Shown: positions 7,319 through 13,239 of the stretch, piece by piece
How the letters are laid out: every line of letters begins with the position of its first letter
How positions within the stretch are numbered: the stretch's first letter is position 1
Assembly (NCBI GenBank): GCA_023410905.1
Contig: JAEYPL010000005.1
Location: 1 to 13,277 of the forward strand
From: Pseudomonadota bacterium
GTDB lineage: Bacteria; Pseudomonadota; Alphaproteobacteria; Rhizobiales; Hyphomicrobiaceae
Length of the DNA: 13,277 nt
Direction of reading: 5' to 3'
Notes under the pieces: generated by a model
What the model was told of the DNA's origin: nothing
Database searches by the model: none
What the model saw: the letters and a program-made list of their open reading frames with translations, nothing else
Program-made: the position numbers and the translations under genes

Positions 7319-7906
7319 ATGTCCCTTAGCCCCTCGCGCGCAAGATCTTTCTGGCCGAACTTCTCGTCCCTGACCCGGCGAGCGCCGAGGCGTCCCGGTG
7401 TCAGCCTGTACGAGGCAATTGTGGCACAAGCGCGCTCCGAGCCGCTCTATCGCGAGTACGGCGTGCCGGACACCGTGCACGGGCGCTTCGAGTTGATCGT
7501 ACTGCATGTGGCACTCGTGCTCGCGCGCCTCGAACGCGAGGGCGATGCGGGCCAGGAGACCGGACGCGCGATGCTCGAGGCCTTCGTCGCCGATATGGAC
7601 GATGCCTGCCGCCGGCTCGGGATCGGCGATATGGGCGTGCCGCGGCATGTGAAGAAAGCGGCGGTGGCGGTGCTGGAGCGTGGCAACGCGTATCGCGCCG
7701 CGATGGTCGCAGATGCGGAGGGTGGTGCGCTCGCAAGCGTATTGGCCGCAGAGATCTGGCGCGAACCCGATACTGATGCGGCCGGTGCACGTGCACTCGC
7801 CGAATATGTGCGCCGTGCTGTCGCACGTCTGGAAGAGCAGGACGGTGCGCCTCTTGTCGGCGGTTCTGTTGTCTTCCCTGAGATCCTCGCCGGCGAAGGA
7901 GCGTGA
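7319..7906 (+). CDS. Ubiquinol-cytochrome c chaperone family protein (CBP3/UQCC1-like)
   Basis: This belongs to the ubiquinol-cytochrome c chaperone family, related to mitochondrial Cbp3/UQCC1, which helps cytochrome b mature and enter the bc1 complex. The family core is clear: LYEAIVAQAR, then LYREYGVPDTVHGRFELIVLHVALVLARL (residues about 44-71), then a helical region containing DMGVPRHVKK. From the ATG at 7319 it is 195 residues with a basic, Arg-rich N-terminus. GGGAG lies about 12 bases upstream, a little far. An in-frame ATG at 7265 would add 18 residues but has no good Shine-Dalgarno. Its TGA (7904-7906) overlaps the start of the DUF177 gene, so the two are an operon with coupled translation. 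Confidence 0.87.
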   Translation: MSLSPSRARSFWPNFSSLTRRAPRRPGVSLYEAIVAQARSEPLYREYGVPDTVHGRFELIVLHVALVLARLEREGDAGQETGRAMLEAFVADMDDACRRLGIGDMGVPRHVKKAAVAVLERGNAYRAAMVADAEGGALASVLAAEIWREPDTDAAGARALAEYVRRAVARLEEQDGAPLVGGSVVFPEILAGEGA

Positions 7907-8427
7907 TGATGAACGCGATCCTCGATTGGGTCCATGAGACGCGCTCCATTCCGGATGCCGGGCTGGATGTCACGCGCGAGGCAAAGGAAGAGACGCGCGC
8001 CGCGATGGCCGAGGCGCTCAATATCGACGCGTGCAAGCGTCTTGTGGCGCGTTACACGATCAAGCCATTTGAATCCGGCCGCTTCGAGCTGCATGGCGAG
8101 GCAGTGTTGACGGCGCAGCAGATCTGCGTCGTCTCGCTCGAGCCTCTCGAGCGCGTCTATCGTGTGCGCCTCGACGTGGCCTATTGGCCGCCCGAGCTGC
8201 TGGGTGACGGCCCAGGCGCCGACATCGATAGCCTCGCCGATGATCCGGAGCCTATCGAGGAGGGTCGTCTGGATGTGGGCCGGATCGTCTACGAGGAACT
8301 CGCGAGCACGATCGATCGCTTTCCCCGCAGTGACGGCGCCACATTCGAATGGAAGAACGAGGCGGATGCGCCCGCCCAGGACAATCCGTTTGCCGCTTTG
8401 GAAAAACTCAAGCGGCGCAGCGATTGA
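7906..8427 (+). CDS. YceD/DUF177 family protein
   Basis: DUF177 (YceD) proteins are widespread. In E. coli YceD is linked to 23S rRNA accumulation, and its gene is usually coupled to rpmF. The 173-residue product has the family's alphaproteobacterial pattern: a first domain ending KPFESGRFELHGEAVLTAQQICVV, the conserved Cys74 followed by SLEP, an acidic loop (DGPGADIDSLADDPEPIEEG), GRIVYEEL, and NPFAALEKLK near the end. Two adjacent ATGs (7906, 7909) are possible. GAAGGAG at 7895-7901 sits seven bases before 7909 and four before 7906; the first gives a TGATG overlap with the chaperone stop. No rpmF or plsX follows, unlike the arrangement common in relatives. Confidence 0.88.
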   Translation: MMNAILDWVHETRSIPDAGLDVTREAKEETRAAMAEALNIDACKRLVARYTIKPFESGRFELHGEAVLTAQQICVVSLEPLERVYRVRLDVAYWPPELLGDGPGADIDSLADDPEPIEEGRLDVGRIVYEELASTIDRFPRSDGATFEWKNEADAPAQDNPFAALEKLKRRSD

Positions 8428-8501
8428 CCGTCAGCGGTCGCGGGCTTGTAAGCCCTTGCTCCAACGCCCATATTTGAAATGATTGTCAGGCATCAGCCTG
8501 A
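8426..8501 (+). repeat. Three short stem-loops between the DUF177 and S49 peptidase genes
   Basis: The 101-base spacer contains GACCG-TCAG-CGGTC (8426-8439), starting inside the DUF177 stop codon, then GGGCTT-GT-AAGCCC (8442-8455), and TCAGGC-ATCA-GCCTGA (8486-8501). None has a T-run, so a classical terminator is not shown. The last one is 27 bases before the peptidase start and may be a leader hairpin or an operator. Confidence 0.4.
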
Positions 8502-8528
8502 TCGCGTCGACTGTTGAGGTCCATTCAG

Positions 8529-9386
8529 GTGTTCTCACTTTTCTCCCGGGCTCCCGTCGTTCCCGTCATTCGCTTCAACGGCCCGATCGGCATGGCGACC
8601 CCGCTGCGGCCTGGCCTGTCGCTCGCGACTGCTGCGGGTGTGATCGAAAAGGCCTTCAAGGCATCGAAGCTGCCGAGTGTCGCGATGCTGATCAATTCGC
8701 CGGGTGGCAGCCCCGTGCAGTCGCATCTGATTTACAAGCGCATCCGCCAACTCGCGGCAGAGAACGACAAGCGCGTTTACGTCTTCTGTGAGGACGTTGC
8801 GGCCTCGGGCGGCTACTTCCTCGCGGTCGCGGGTGACGAGATCTACGCCGATCCATCCTCGATCGTGGGGTCGATCGGTGTCGTGTCGGCGGGCTTCGGT
8901 TTCGACAAGGCCATCGAGAAGCTCGGCATCGACCGTCGCGTCTATACCGCCGGCACATCGAAGGCGATCCTCGATCCCTTTAGGCCCGAGAAGCCGGAGG
9001 ACATCGCGCGCCTGCGCGAGCTGCAGAAAGACATCCACGAGTCTTTCATCGGCATCGTCAAAGAACGCCGCGGCGCGCGTCTCACAGGCGCTGACGACGA
9101 GCTTTTCTCGGGCGCCTTTTGGACCGGGCGCAAAGCGCTCGAAATGGGTCTCATCGACGGCATTGCGGACGTGAGGACGCGGATGCGCGAGCTGCACGGT
9201 GATAAGGTGCGCCTGCGTGTTATCCCCATGGGCGGCGGTGGCCTGCTGTCCCGCTTTCGCCGGTTGCCGAGCATGAACCTTGATGCGCTTGCGGGCGCCG
9301 CGGAATTCACATGGAGCGGGGCACTTCCCGCCGATGTGATTTCGGCGCTCGAAGCACGCGCCCTATGGTCACGTTTCGGCCTCTAA
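8529..9386 (+). CDS. S49 family serine peptidase (SohB/SppA-like)
   Basis: S49 peptidases use a Ser-Lys dyad to cut peptides such as cleaved signal peptides at the membrane. The sequence shows the family's NSPGGSP turn, then EDVAASGGYFLAVAGDEI with the nucleophile serine, SIVGSIGVVSAGFGF, and TAGTSKAILDPF with the general-base lysine 52 residues after the serine, the same spacing as in Bacillus SppA (Ser147/Lys199). Both catalytic residues are therefore present. The GTG at 8529 has GAGG about nine bases upstream; a TTG at 8514 is the alternative and would add five residues. There is no N-terminal signal anchor, so the 285-residue protein looks cytoplasmic or peripheral. It may form an operon with the 71-residue protein 32 bases downstream. 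Confidence 0.92.
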   Translation: MFSLFSRAPVVPVIRFNGPIGMATPLRPGLSLATAAGVIEKAFKASKLPSVAMLINSPGGSPVQSHLIYKRIRQLAAENDKRVYVFCEDVAASGGYFLAVAGDEIYADPSSIVGSIGVVSAGFGFDKAIEKLGIDRRVYTAGTSKAILDPFRPEKPEDIARLRELQKDIHESFIGIVKERRGARLTGADDELFSGAFWTGRKALEMGLIDGIADVRTRMRELHGDKVRLRVIPMGGGGLLSRFRRLPSMNLDALAGAAEFTWSGALPADVISALEARALWSRFGL

Positions 9387-9418
9387 ATGTGCTAGAGTCC
9401 GAGCAAGGAGGGCTGGAT

Positions 9419-9634
9419 ATGCCACAGCTTGTTGGACTGATGGTCGTCGGCGCGGGGCTTTATGCCGCCTACAAGGCCATTGGGCACATTGCGCAGCAGG
9501 TTTCGGAGCAAATGGCACGTGCCGACGAGGAACTGAGCCGTCGGACGGCCGAGGTGCGCATCAGCGAGAAGGATCTCGGCGCACTGGAGTGGGACGAGGC
9601 CCAGCAGGTCTATCGGCCGAAACGCCTGCGCTGA
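9419..9634 (+). CDS. Small membrane-anchored protein, unknown function
   Basis: A 71-residue protein starts at ATG 9419 with a near-perfect Shine-Dalgarno, AAGGAGG (9405-9411), seven bases away. Residues 4-24 (LVGLMVVGAGLYAAYKAIGHI) form a single membrane segment. The rest is charged and helical (EQMARADEELSRRTAEVR), ending DEAQQVYRPKRLR, and is probably cytoplasmic. The frame is open further upstream to 9311, but that part overlaps the S49 gene and has no ribosome site. It lies 32 bases after the peptidase stop, so co-transcription is likely. No named family is recognised. Confidence 0.78.
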   Translation: MPQLVGLMVVGAGLYAAYKAIGHIAQQVSEQMARADEELSRRTAEVRISEKDLGALEWDEAQQVYRPKRLR

Positions 9635-9763
9635 ATCCCGAGGGACGGACGACATCCCGAAGTTGAGCTGGTGAGGTTTTGCGCGCCGAGCGTAGGAACC
9701 CCTTGTAATCTATCAGCAACGAATCTGTCATCTAGCGCCGTGGCGGCGTTTACATGATCCGGA

Positions 9764-9801
9764 CTGGCTGCTAGAAGCCCGGTGCAGCAGCCAGCAAGGA
9801 G
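9764..9801 (+). promoter_or_regulatory. Leader hairpin and ribosome binding site of prs
   Basis: CTGGCTGCT (9764-9772) and AGCAGCCAG (9786-9794) are a perfect nine-base inverted repeat with a 13-base loop. It ends one base before the prs Shine-Dalgarno AAGGAG (9796-9801), which is nine bases from the ATG. In mRNA it would form a stable stem right next to the ribosome site. The rest of the 176-base spacer shows no clear promoter or terminator. Confidence 0.55.
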
Positions 9802-9810
9802 CATTGGGCC

Positions 9811-10791
9811 ATGCCCTTTGACGCGCGCCAAAACGCCGGTGGTCATGAGCCGCCGCGGATCAAGCTCGTTGCCGGTAATTCGAACCATCCCCTCGCCGAA
9901 TCGATCTCGTCGATCCTCAAGGTGCCCCTCGCGCGCAGCGCTGTCAGGCGTTTCGCGGACATGGAGGTGTTCGTCGAGATCCAGGAGAATATGCGCGGCG
10001 AGGATGCCTACGTCATTCAATCCACGTCGTTTCCTGCGAACGACAACCTCATGGAGCTGCTGATCCTCGTCGATGCGCTGAAGCGTTCGATGGCGCGCCG
10101 GATCACAGCCGTGATGCCCTACTTCGGCTATGCCCGCCAGGACCGCAGGCCCGGCCCGCGCACGCCGATCTCCGCAAAACTCGTCGCCAACCTGATCGAG
10201 CGCGCCGGCGTCGACCGCGTGATGACGGTCGATCTGCACGCGGGGCAGATCCAGGGCTTCTTCGACATTCCGACGGACAACCTGTTCGCGGCACCCGTCA
10301 TGACGCGCGACATTCTCGAGCGGCACGACGTTGCAAATCTCATGGTCGTATCGCCGGACGTCGGCGGTGTCGTGCGCGCACGTGCGCTGGCGAAGCGCAT
10401 CAACGTGCCGATCGCGATTTGTGACAAGCGCCGTGAGCGCCCCGGCGAATCCGAGGTCATGAACGTCATCGGCGACGTGCGCGGCAAGGTTTGTCTGCTG
10501 GTCGACGACATTGTCGATTCGGGCGGGACTCTGATCAACGCCGCCAACGCACTCCTCGAAGCGGGTGCCCTGGAGGTTGTAGCCTATCTGACGCATGGCG
10601 TTCTGTCGGGCGGTGCGGTATCCAAGATCACCAACTCGCGGATCAAGTCGCTTGTCATCACCGACACGATCCAACCTACCGAGGCGGTCAAGGCGGCAGC
10701 CAATATGCGAGTCCTCTCGCTGGCGCCCCTGCTGGCCGAAGCGATCGACAGAACGGCACGTGAAGAAAGCGTCTCGAGCCTGTTTTATTGA
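9811..10791 (+). CDS. prs: Ribose-phosphate pyrophosphokinase (PRPP synthetase)
   Basis: This cytoplasmic enzyme transfers pyrophosphate from ATP to ribose 5-phosphate, giving PRPP for purine, pyrimidine, histidine, tryptophan and NAD synthesis. The 326-residue product has all class I features: the N-terminal KLVAGNSNHPLAE, PYFGYARQDR, the histidine-containing DLHAGQIQGFFDIP (residues 141-154), the catalytic flexible loop starting near Lys206 (DKRRERPGESEV), and the PRPP-binding VDDIVDSGGTL (231-241). Length is slightly above the usual 310-320, because about 15 residues precede the conserved start. The ATG at 9811 has AAGGAG nine bases upstream. It appears to be a single-gene unit behind a leader hairpin. 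Confidence 0.97.
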   Translation: MPFDARQNAGGHEPPRIKLVAGNSNHPLAESISSILKVPLARSAVRRFADMEVFVEIQENMRGEDAYVIQSTSFPANDNLMELLILVDALKRSMARRITAVMPYFGYARQDRRPGPRTPISAKLVANLIERAGVDRVMTVDLHAGQIQGFFDIPTDNLFAAPVMTRDILERHDVANLMVVSPDVGGVVRARALAKRINVPIAICDKRRERPGESEVMNVIGDVRGKVCLLVDDIVDSGGTLINAANALLEAGALEVVAYLTHGVLSGGAVSKITNSRIKSLVITDTIQPTEAVKAAANMRVLSLAPLLAEAIDRTAREESVSSLFY

Positions 10792-11060
10792 GGCTCGGCG
10801 CATAGTTGCCAGATGCACGTGATAACGGCCCGGCGGCGCTCGCCGGGACGCCGAATCTGCTCAATCGTTGGTATTGTGCTGCTCAGCAACGCGGCATCTT
10901 GCCTAATTGTCAGAAAAAGCGCATATACAGCGCGTCGAACTCGCCTTGGTGCTTACTACACGGCAGCGCTTGCTCGCTGAGATCGGTTAACACTCCAATG
11001 CGTGCTTTGATGGCCGCAGCAATTCCGCGTGCGGCTCAAGTCATCTTTGGAGAACTACGA
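10792..11060. other. 269-base spacer before the cold-shock gene
   Basis: This spacer follows prs and precedes the cold-shock gene. It contains one GC-rich hairpin, CCCGGCG-GCGCT-CGCCGGG (10829-10847), 37 bases after the prs stop; without a T-run it is at best a weak terminator. The rest is more AT-rich. A long 5' leader would be usual for a cold-shock gene, but I cannot place a promoter with confidence. Confidence 0.5.
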
Positions 11061-11267
11061 ATGGCTACCGGCACCGTCAAATGGTTCAACTCTCAGAAGG
11101 GCTATGGTTTTATCCAGCCCGACGAGGGTGGCAACGACGTGTTCGTGCACATCTCAGCCGTCGAGCGTGCGGGTCTCAGCAATCTTCGTGAAGGCCAGAA
11201 GATTTCGTACGAGATCGAGCGCGGTCGCAACGGCAAGTCGTCAGCCGTGAACCTTCGGGTCGACTGA
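11061..11267 (+). CDS. Cold-shock protein, CspA family
   Basis: This is a single-domain cold-shock protein of 68 residues, the usual size. It is a five-stranded OB fold that binds single-stranded RNA and DNA and keeps mRNA unfolded. RNP-1 is KGYGFIQ (residues 13-19) and RNP-2 is DVFVHIS (26-32). The start MATGTVKWFNSQKGYGF is canonical. GGAG at 11049-11052 is eight bases from the ATG. The same frame is open back to 10806, but those residues look unlike any cold-shock protein and have no ribosome site, so I reject the extension. A strong terminator follows. Which paralog it is, and whether it is cold-induced, cannot be read from the sequence. Confidence 0.96.
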   Translation: MATGTVKWFNSQKGYGFIQPDEGGNDVFVHISAVERAGLSNLREGQKISYEIERGRNGKSSAVNLRVD

Positions 11268-11287
11268 AGATTACCCCGCTGGGGATC

Positions 11288-11314
11288 GGGGGCGGGCTCA
11301 GCCCGCCCCCTTTT
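11288..11314 (+). terminator. Strong Rho-independent terminator after the cold-shock gene
   Basis: GGGGGCGGGC (11288-11297) and GCCCGCCCCC (11301-11310) form a perfect ten-base GC stem with a TCA loop, followed by TTTT. A small CCCC-GCT-GGGG hairpin sits just before it (11274-11284). It separates the cold-shock gene from infA. Confidence 0.9.
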
Positions 11315-11399
11315 ACTTTGGCCTCGGAAGTGGCAGTAGGACCGTGCCGGCGCGGGCGATATCGCGCGTCCTGGCGAGGCCGTAGAGAAGGGTTGACGA

Positions 11400-11681
11400 A
11401 TGGCGAAGGAAGAAGTGCTCGAATTCGAGGGCGTGGTTGCCGAAGTGCTGCCTGACGCGCGTTGCCGCGTCCAGCTCGAGAACGGGCATGAGGTGATCGC
11501 CTACACCTCAGGACGCATGAAAAAGAACCGGATCCGTATTCTTGCGGGCGACCGCGTGACGGTCGAGATGACGCCCTACGATCTCACCAAGGGCCGCATC
11601 AACTTCCGCCATAAGGATACGCGCGCGCCAGCGCCGACGGGCGCGCCGCGGCGGCCGCAGTTCCGCGGCGGCAAGCGCTGA
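11400..11681 (+). CDS. infA: Translation initiation factor IF-1 with C-terminal extension
   Basis: IF-1 binds the A site of the 30S subunit and aids IF-2 and IF-3 during initiation. The OB-fold core is intact: EEVLEFEGVVAEVLPDARCRV, NGHEVIAYTSGRMKKNRIRILAGDRV, and EMTPYDLTKGRINFR. The classical protein ends at about residue 72. Here a further 20 or so residues, rich in Arg, Pro and Ala (from HKDTRAPAPT to RGGKR), make 93 in total. Longer IF-1 forms are known to me from some Hyphomicrobiales. GAAGGG (11387-11392) lies seven bases before the ATG. The gene sits alone between the cold-shock terminator and a second hairpin. A standard-length infA could exist elsewhere in the genome. Confidence 0.95.
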   Translation: MAKEEVLEFEGVVAEVLPDARCRVQLENGHEVIAYTSGRMKKNRIRILAGDRVTVEMTPYDLTKGRINFRHKDTRAPAPTGAPRRPQFRGGKR

Positions 11682-11686
11682 TCGAT

Positions 11687-11703
11687 CGCGCGCTGAGCGC
11701 GCG
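11687..11703 (+). terminator. GC hairpin just after infA
   Basis: CGCGCGC (11687-11693) and GCGCGCG (11697-11703) form a perfect seven-base stem with a TGA loop, five bases after the infA stop. Only a short CCGTTT follows, so by itself it would be a weak terminator. It may act together with the next hairpin. Confidence 0.45.
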
Positions 11704-11724
11704 CCGTTTGCCTCTATATGCATT

Positions 11725-11765
11725 CAAAAGCGCACGGGATGCCGATGGGTGTTCCGTGCGTTTTG
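11725..11765. terminator. Bidirectional terminator between infA and the Nudix gene
   Basis: CAAAA-G-CGCACGG (11725-11737) pairs with CCGTGCGTTTTG (11754-11765) apart from one bulged G, around a 16-base loop. The outer A/T pairs give a T-run on each strand (TTTTGCTTT on the plus side), so it can serve infA and the convergent Nudix gene. Confidence 0.75.
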
Positions 11766-11788
11766 CTTTGGCCGCCTGAGGATGCGGC

Positions 11789-12250
11789 TCACCTGGCGGT
11801 TTCGGTCGCTCGCCTAGCGAGCATTTCCTCGATGCGGCGTCGAGCGGAGGGCACGGTGGTGTCCGGCAGGGCATCGGGATGAAAGAAGCCCGTTTCCGCG
11901 ATCTCCATATTGGGTGCGGGTATTCGATCGCGACGCCAGTGGCGAACCACGTACACCGCGACATGATCGCCGGGAAAAATCGCGCGATTGTCGTAGATTC
12001 CGACAAGCTCCGGCGCGCCTTCCATGATTACGCCGCCCTCTTCATCGAGTTCGCGCGCGAGGCTCTCCTCGACACTCTCGCTAAACTCGACGCCGCCACC
12101 GGGCAGGTTCCAGCCCTCCGTGTATGTATGGCGCACGAGCAGGATGCGCTCCTCCGCATCGATAACGATCGCGCGTGCGCCGAGCGTCAAGGCGCGTGAC
12201 CATCGCCAGTATTTCTGGAACAGCCAGCGCGCAGGCTTCTTGAAGACCAT
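11789..12250 (-). CDS. Nudix hydrolase domain protein
   Basis: Nudix enzymes hydrolyse nucleoside diphosphates linked to another group, with divalent metal. The 153-residue product carries a complete Nudix box at residues 52-74: the pattern G-x5-E-x7-REL-x-EE-x-G-V is met exactly (GGVEFSES, then ARELDEEGGV). Before it is LGARAIVIDAEERILLVRHTYTEGWNLPGGG, the usual strand and substrate-loop region. The N-terminus (MVFKKPARWLFQKYWRWSR) is basic and aromatic. The C-terminal part is ordinary (ETGFFHPDALPD, then RRRIEEML). The substrate cannot be assigned. The ATG at 12250 has only a weak Shine-Dalgarno (AGAAAG). The Hpt gene lies upstream on the same strand, 129 bases away. Confidence 0.92.
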   Translation of the reverse strand: MVFKKPARWLFQKYWRWSRALTLGARAIVIDAEERILLVRHTYTEGWNLPGGGVEFSESVEESLARELDEEGGVIMEGAPELVGIYDNRAIFPGDHVAVYVVRHWRRDRIPAPNMEIAETGFFHPDALPDTTVPSARRRIEEMLARRATETAR

Positions 12251-12266
12251 CGGTGCGGCTTTCTGT

Positions 12267-12293
12267 GCGCCGGTCGCGCTTCACGACCGGCGC
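12267..12293. repeat. Ten-base perfect stem-loop between the Hpt and Nudix genes
   Basis: GCGCCGGTCG (12267-12276) and CGACCGGCGC (12284-12293) form a perfect stem with a seven-base loop. There is no T-run on either strand. A second inverted repeat, TTCGCCGCC (12307-12315) with GGCGGCGAA (12346-12354), lies between it and the end of the Hpt gene. It may attenuate read-through from the Hpt gene or be part of the Nudix mRNA leader, 17 bases before its ATG. Confidence 0.5.
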
Positions 12294-12379
12294 GACCCTA
12301 CCGACGTTCGCCGCCGCCATTCAAGAGGGTGCTGTGAAAGGCGCTGGCGGCGAAGCGTAGCCGACCCCTGCCCGGCGGC

Positions 12380-12853
12380 TCAGATGGGGTGGGACGTGGC
12401 GGCGTGGGCGTCGACCGGCGCGAGTTGCTCGATGTAGGACAAGGTCCGTCGAACGGCGTCGTGAAGCCGCTCCAGGGCTTGGCGCGCGCCATGGGTCGTG
12501 CTCGCGTCAGCCTCGCTGCCGGCGAACTCGCGCTGGGCGCTGAGCTGGAGGGCCTCTGCGGCCTGGGCGCACTCGGCAATGGCCCAAGCACCGACCGCGC
12601 GCGCCGAGCCCTTGAGCGTGTGTGCGGCCTCGATCCAGTCCTTGCGGCTGGCCGTCGCCTGCATGCGCGCTAGATAGCGCGGCGCCTCCGCAGCGAAGAG
12701 GCCGAGCACCTCCCGCTCCAGCGCCTTATCGTTCATCGTGAAGCGCGACAGATGCGTCCAGTCGATCGGCGTGTCGTGGCTGCGGGCGCACGCGCGCGGG
12801 CGCAGCGTTCCAAGGGAGCCGCGTTCCTGACCGTCGTGCATCTGTACCGGCAT
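12380..12853 (-). CDS. Hpt (histidine phosphotransfer) domain protein
   Basis: Hpt proteins shuttle phosphate between receiver domains in multistep two-component relays. Residues about 30-157 form the four-helix bundle. The phospho-acceptor His78 is in the consensus AAHTLKGSARAVGAW. Earlier, DWTHLSRFTMNDKALEREVLGLFAAEAPRYL is the typical first part of the domain. About 28 residues before it are polar and look unstructured. The ATG at 12853 is chosen because GGAG (12863-12860) is six bases upstream; the ATG at 12859 touches that site. The length is 157 residues. No kinase or response regulator is seen nearby, so it is an orphan in this window and its partners are unknown. Confidence 0.86.
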   Translation of the reverse strand: MPVQMHDGQERGSLGTLRPRACARSHDTPIDWTHLSRFTMNDKALEREVLGLFAAEAPRYLARMQATASRKDWIEAAHTLKGSARAVGAWAIAECAQAAEALQLSAQREFAGSEADASTTHGARQALERLHDAVRRTLSYIEQLAPVDAHAATSHPI

Positions 12854-12863
12854 TGCCATCTCC

Positions 12864-13239
12864 AGCTATGGGCGTCGCGGTGGAGGCCCCCGGTCGTGAA
12901 CGAAGTATCGGTGAAAGGCCCTAAGCGAGCGTAAGCGGCGGCGGGCAAATGTGCTGCAAATGCCGTTGATTGAGAGCTCAGGGCCCGTCCCGCGCCGCAA
13001 AGCAGCCCCATTGAGTTGCGACGTTCTCGGTTCAGTCGGCGAGGCGCGAATCGGGAAATGGGCAGGGGGCCCGGGACTTAGCCGACTCCGGGGATCACGG
13101 CAGAATTCTCGCTGAATCGAGTGGAAGAATTCGATTCACGCTGGGAGACGGGCCGACAATAAGCTAAAAGTTTGGGTAAATATCACTTTGGAGGGGGGCT
13201 GCGGTAGGCAGGCAACTGTTGCTGCAGCGTTACAGGCTG
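12864..13239. other. About 375-base spacer upstream of the Hpt gene
   Basis: I see no convincing gene here; open frames are short and have no recognisable product. The stretch holds a perfect dyad, TGAATCGA-N10-TCGATTCA (13113-13138), four GANTC sites (13048-13052, 13084-13088, 13114-13118, 13133-13137), and an AT-rich part at 13156-13186. It probably carries the Hpt promoter on one side and that of a forward gene on the other. Confidence 0.5.
13113..13138. promoter_or_regulatory. Perfect eight-base dyad containing two GANTC sites
   Basis: TGAATCGA (13113-13120) and TCGATTCA (13131-13138) are exact reverse complements with a ten-base spacer, so their centres are 18 bases apart, near two helical turns. 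Each arm contains a GANTC site, the target of the alphaproteobacterial CcrM adenine methylase. Likely an operator for a dimeric regulator. Confidence 0.45.

Noticed and set aside
9695..9724. GGAAC followed by CGAA, as a possible general stress (EcfG) promoter before prs
   Set aside because: The gap is 20 bases rather than 16-17, and the -10 is CGAA rather than CGTT.
9610..10818. A 402-codon minus-strand open frame opposite prs
   Set aside because: It is antisense to an unmistakable prs gene; the translation is a compositional shadow.
10806..11060. In-frame N-terminal extension of the cold-shock protein by about 85 codons
   Set aside because: The residues are unlike any cold-shock protein, the start would be TTG, and the canonical ATG at 11061 has its own well-placed GGAG.
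12733..13011. A 92-codon minus-strand open frame overlapping the Hpt start and spacer
   Set aside because: It overlaps the better-supported Hpt frame, has no recognisable domain and no clear ribosome site.
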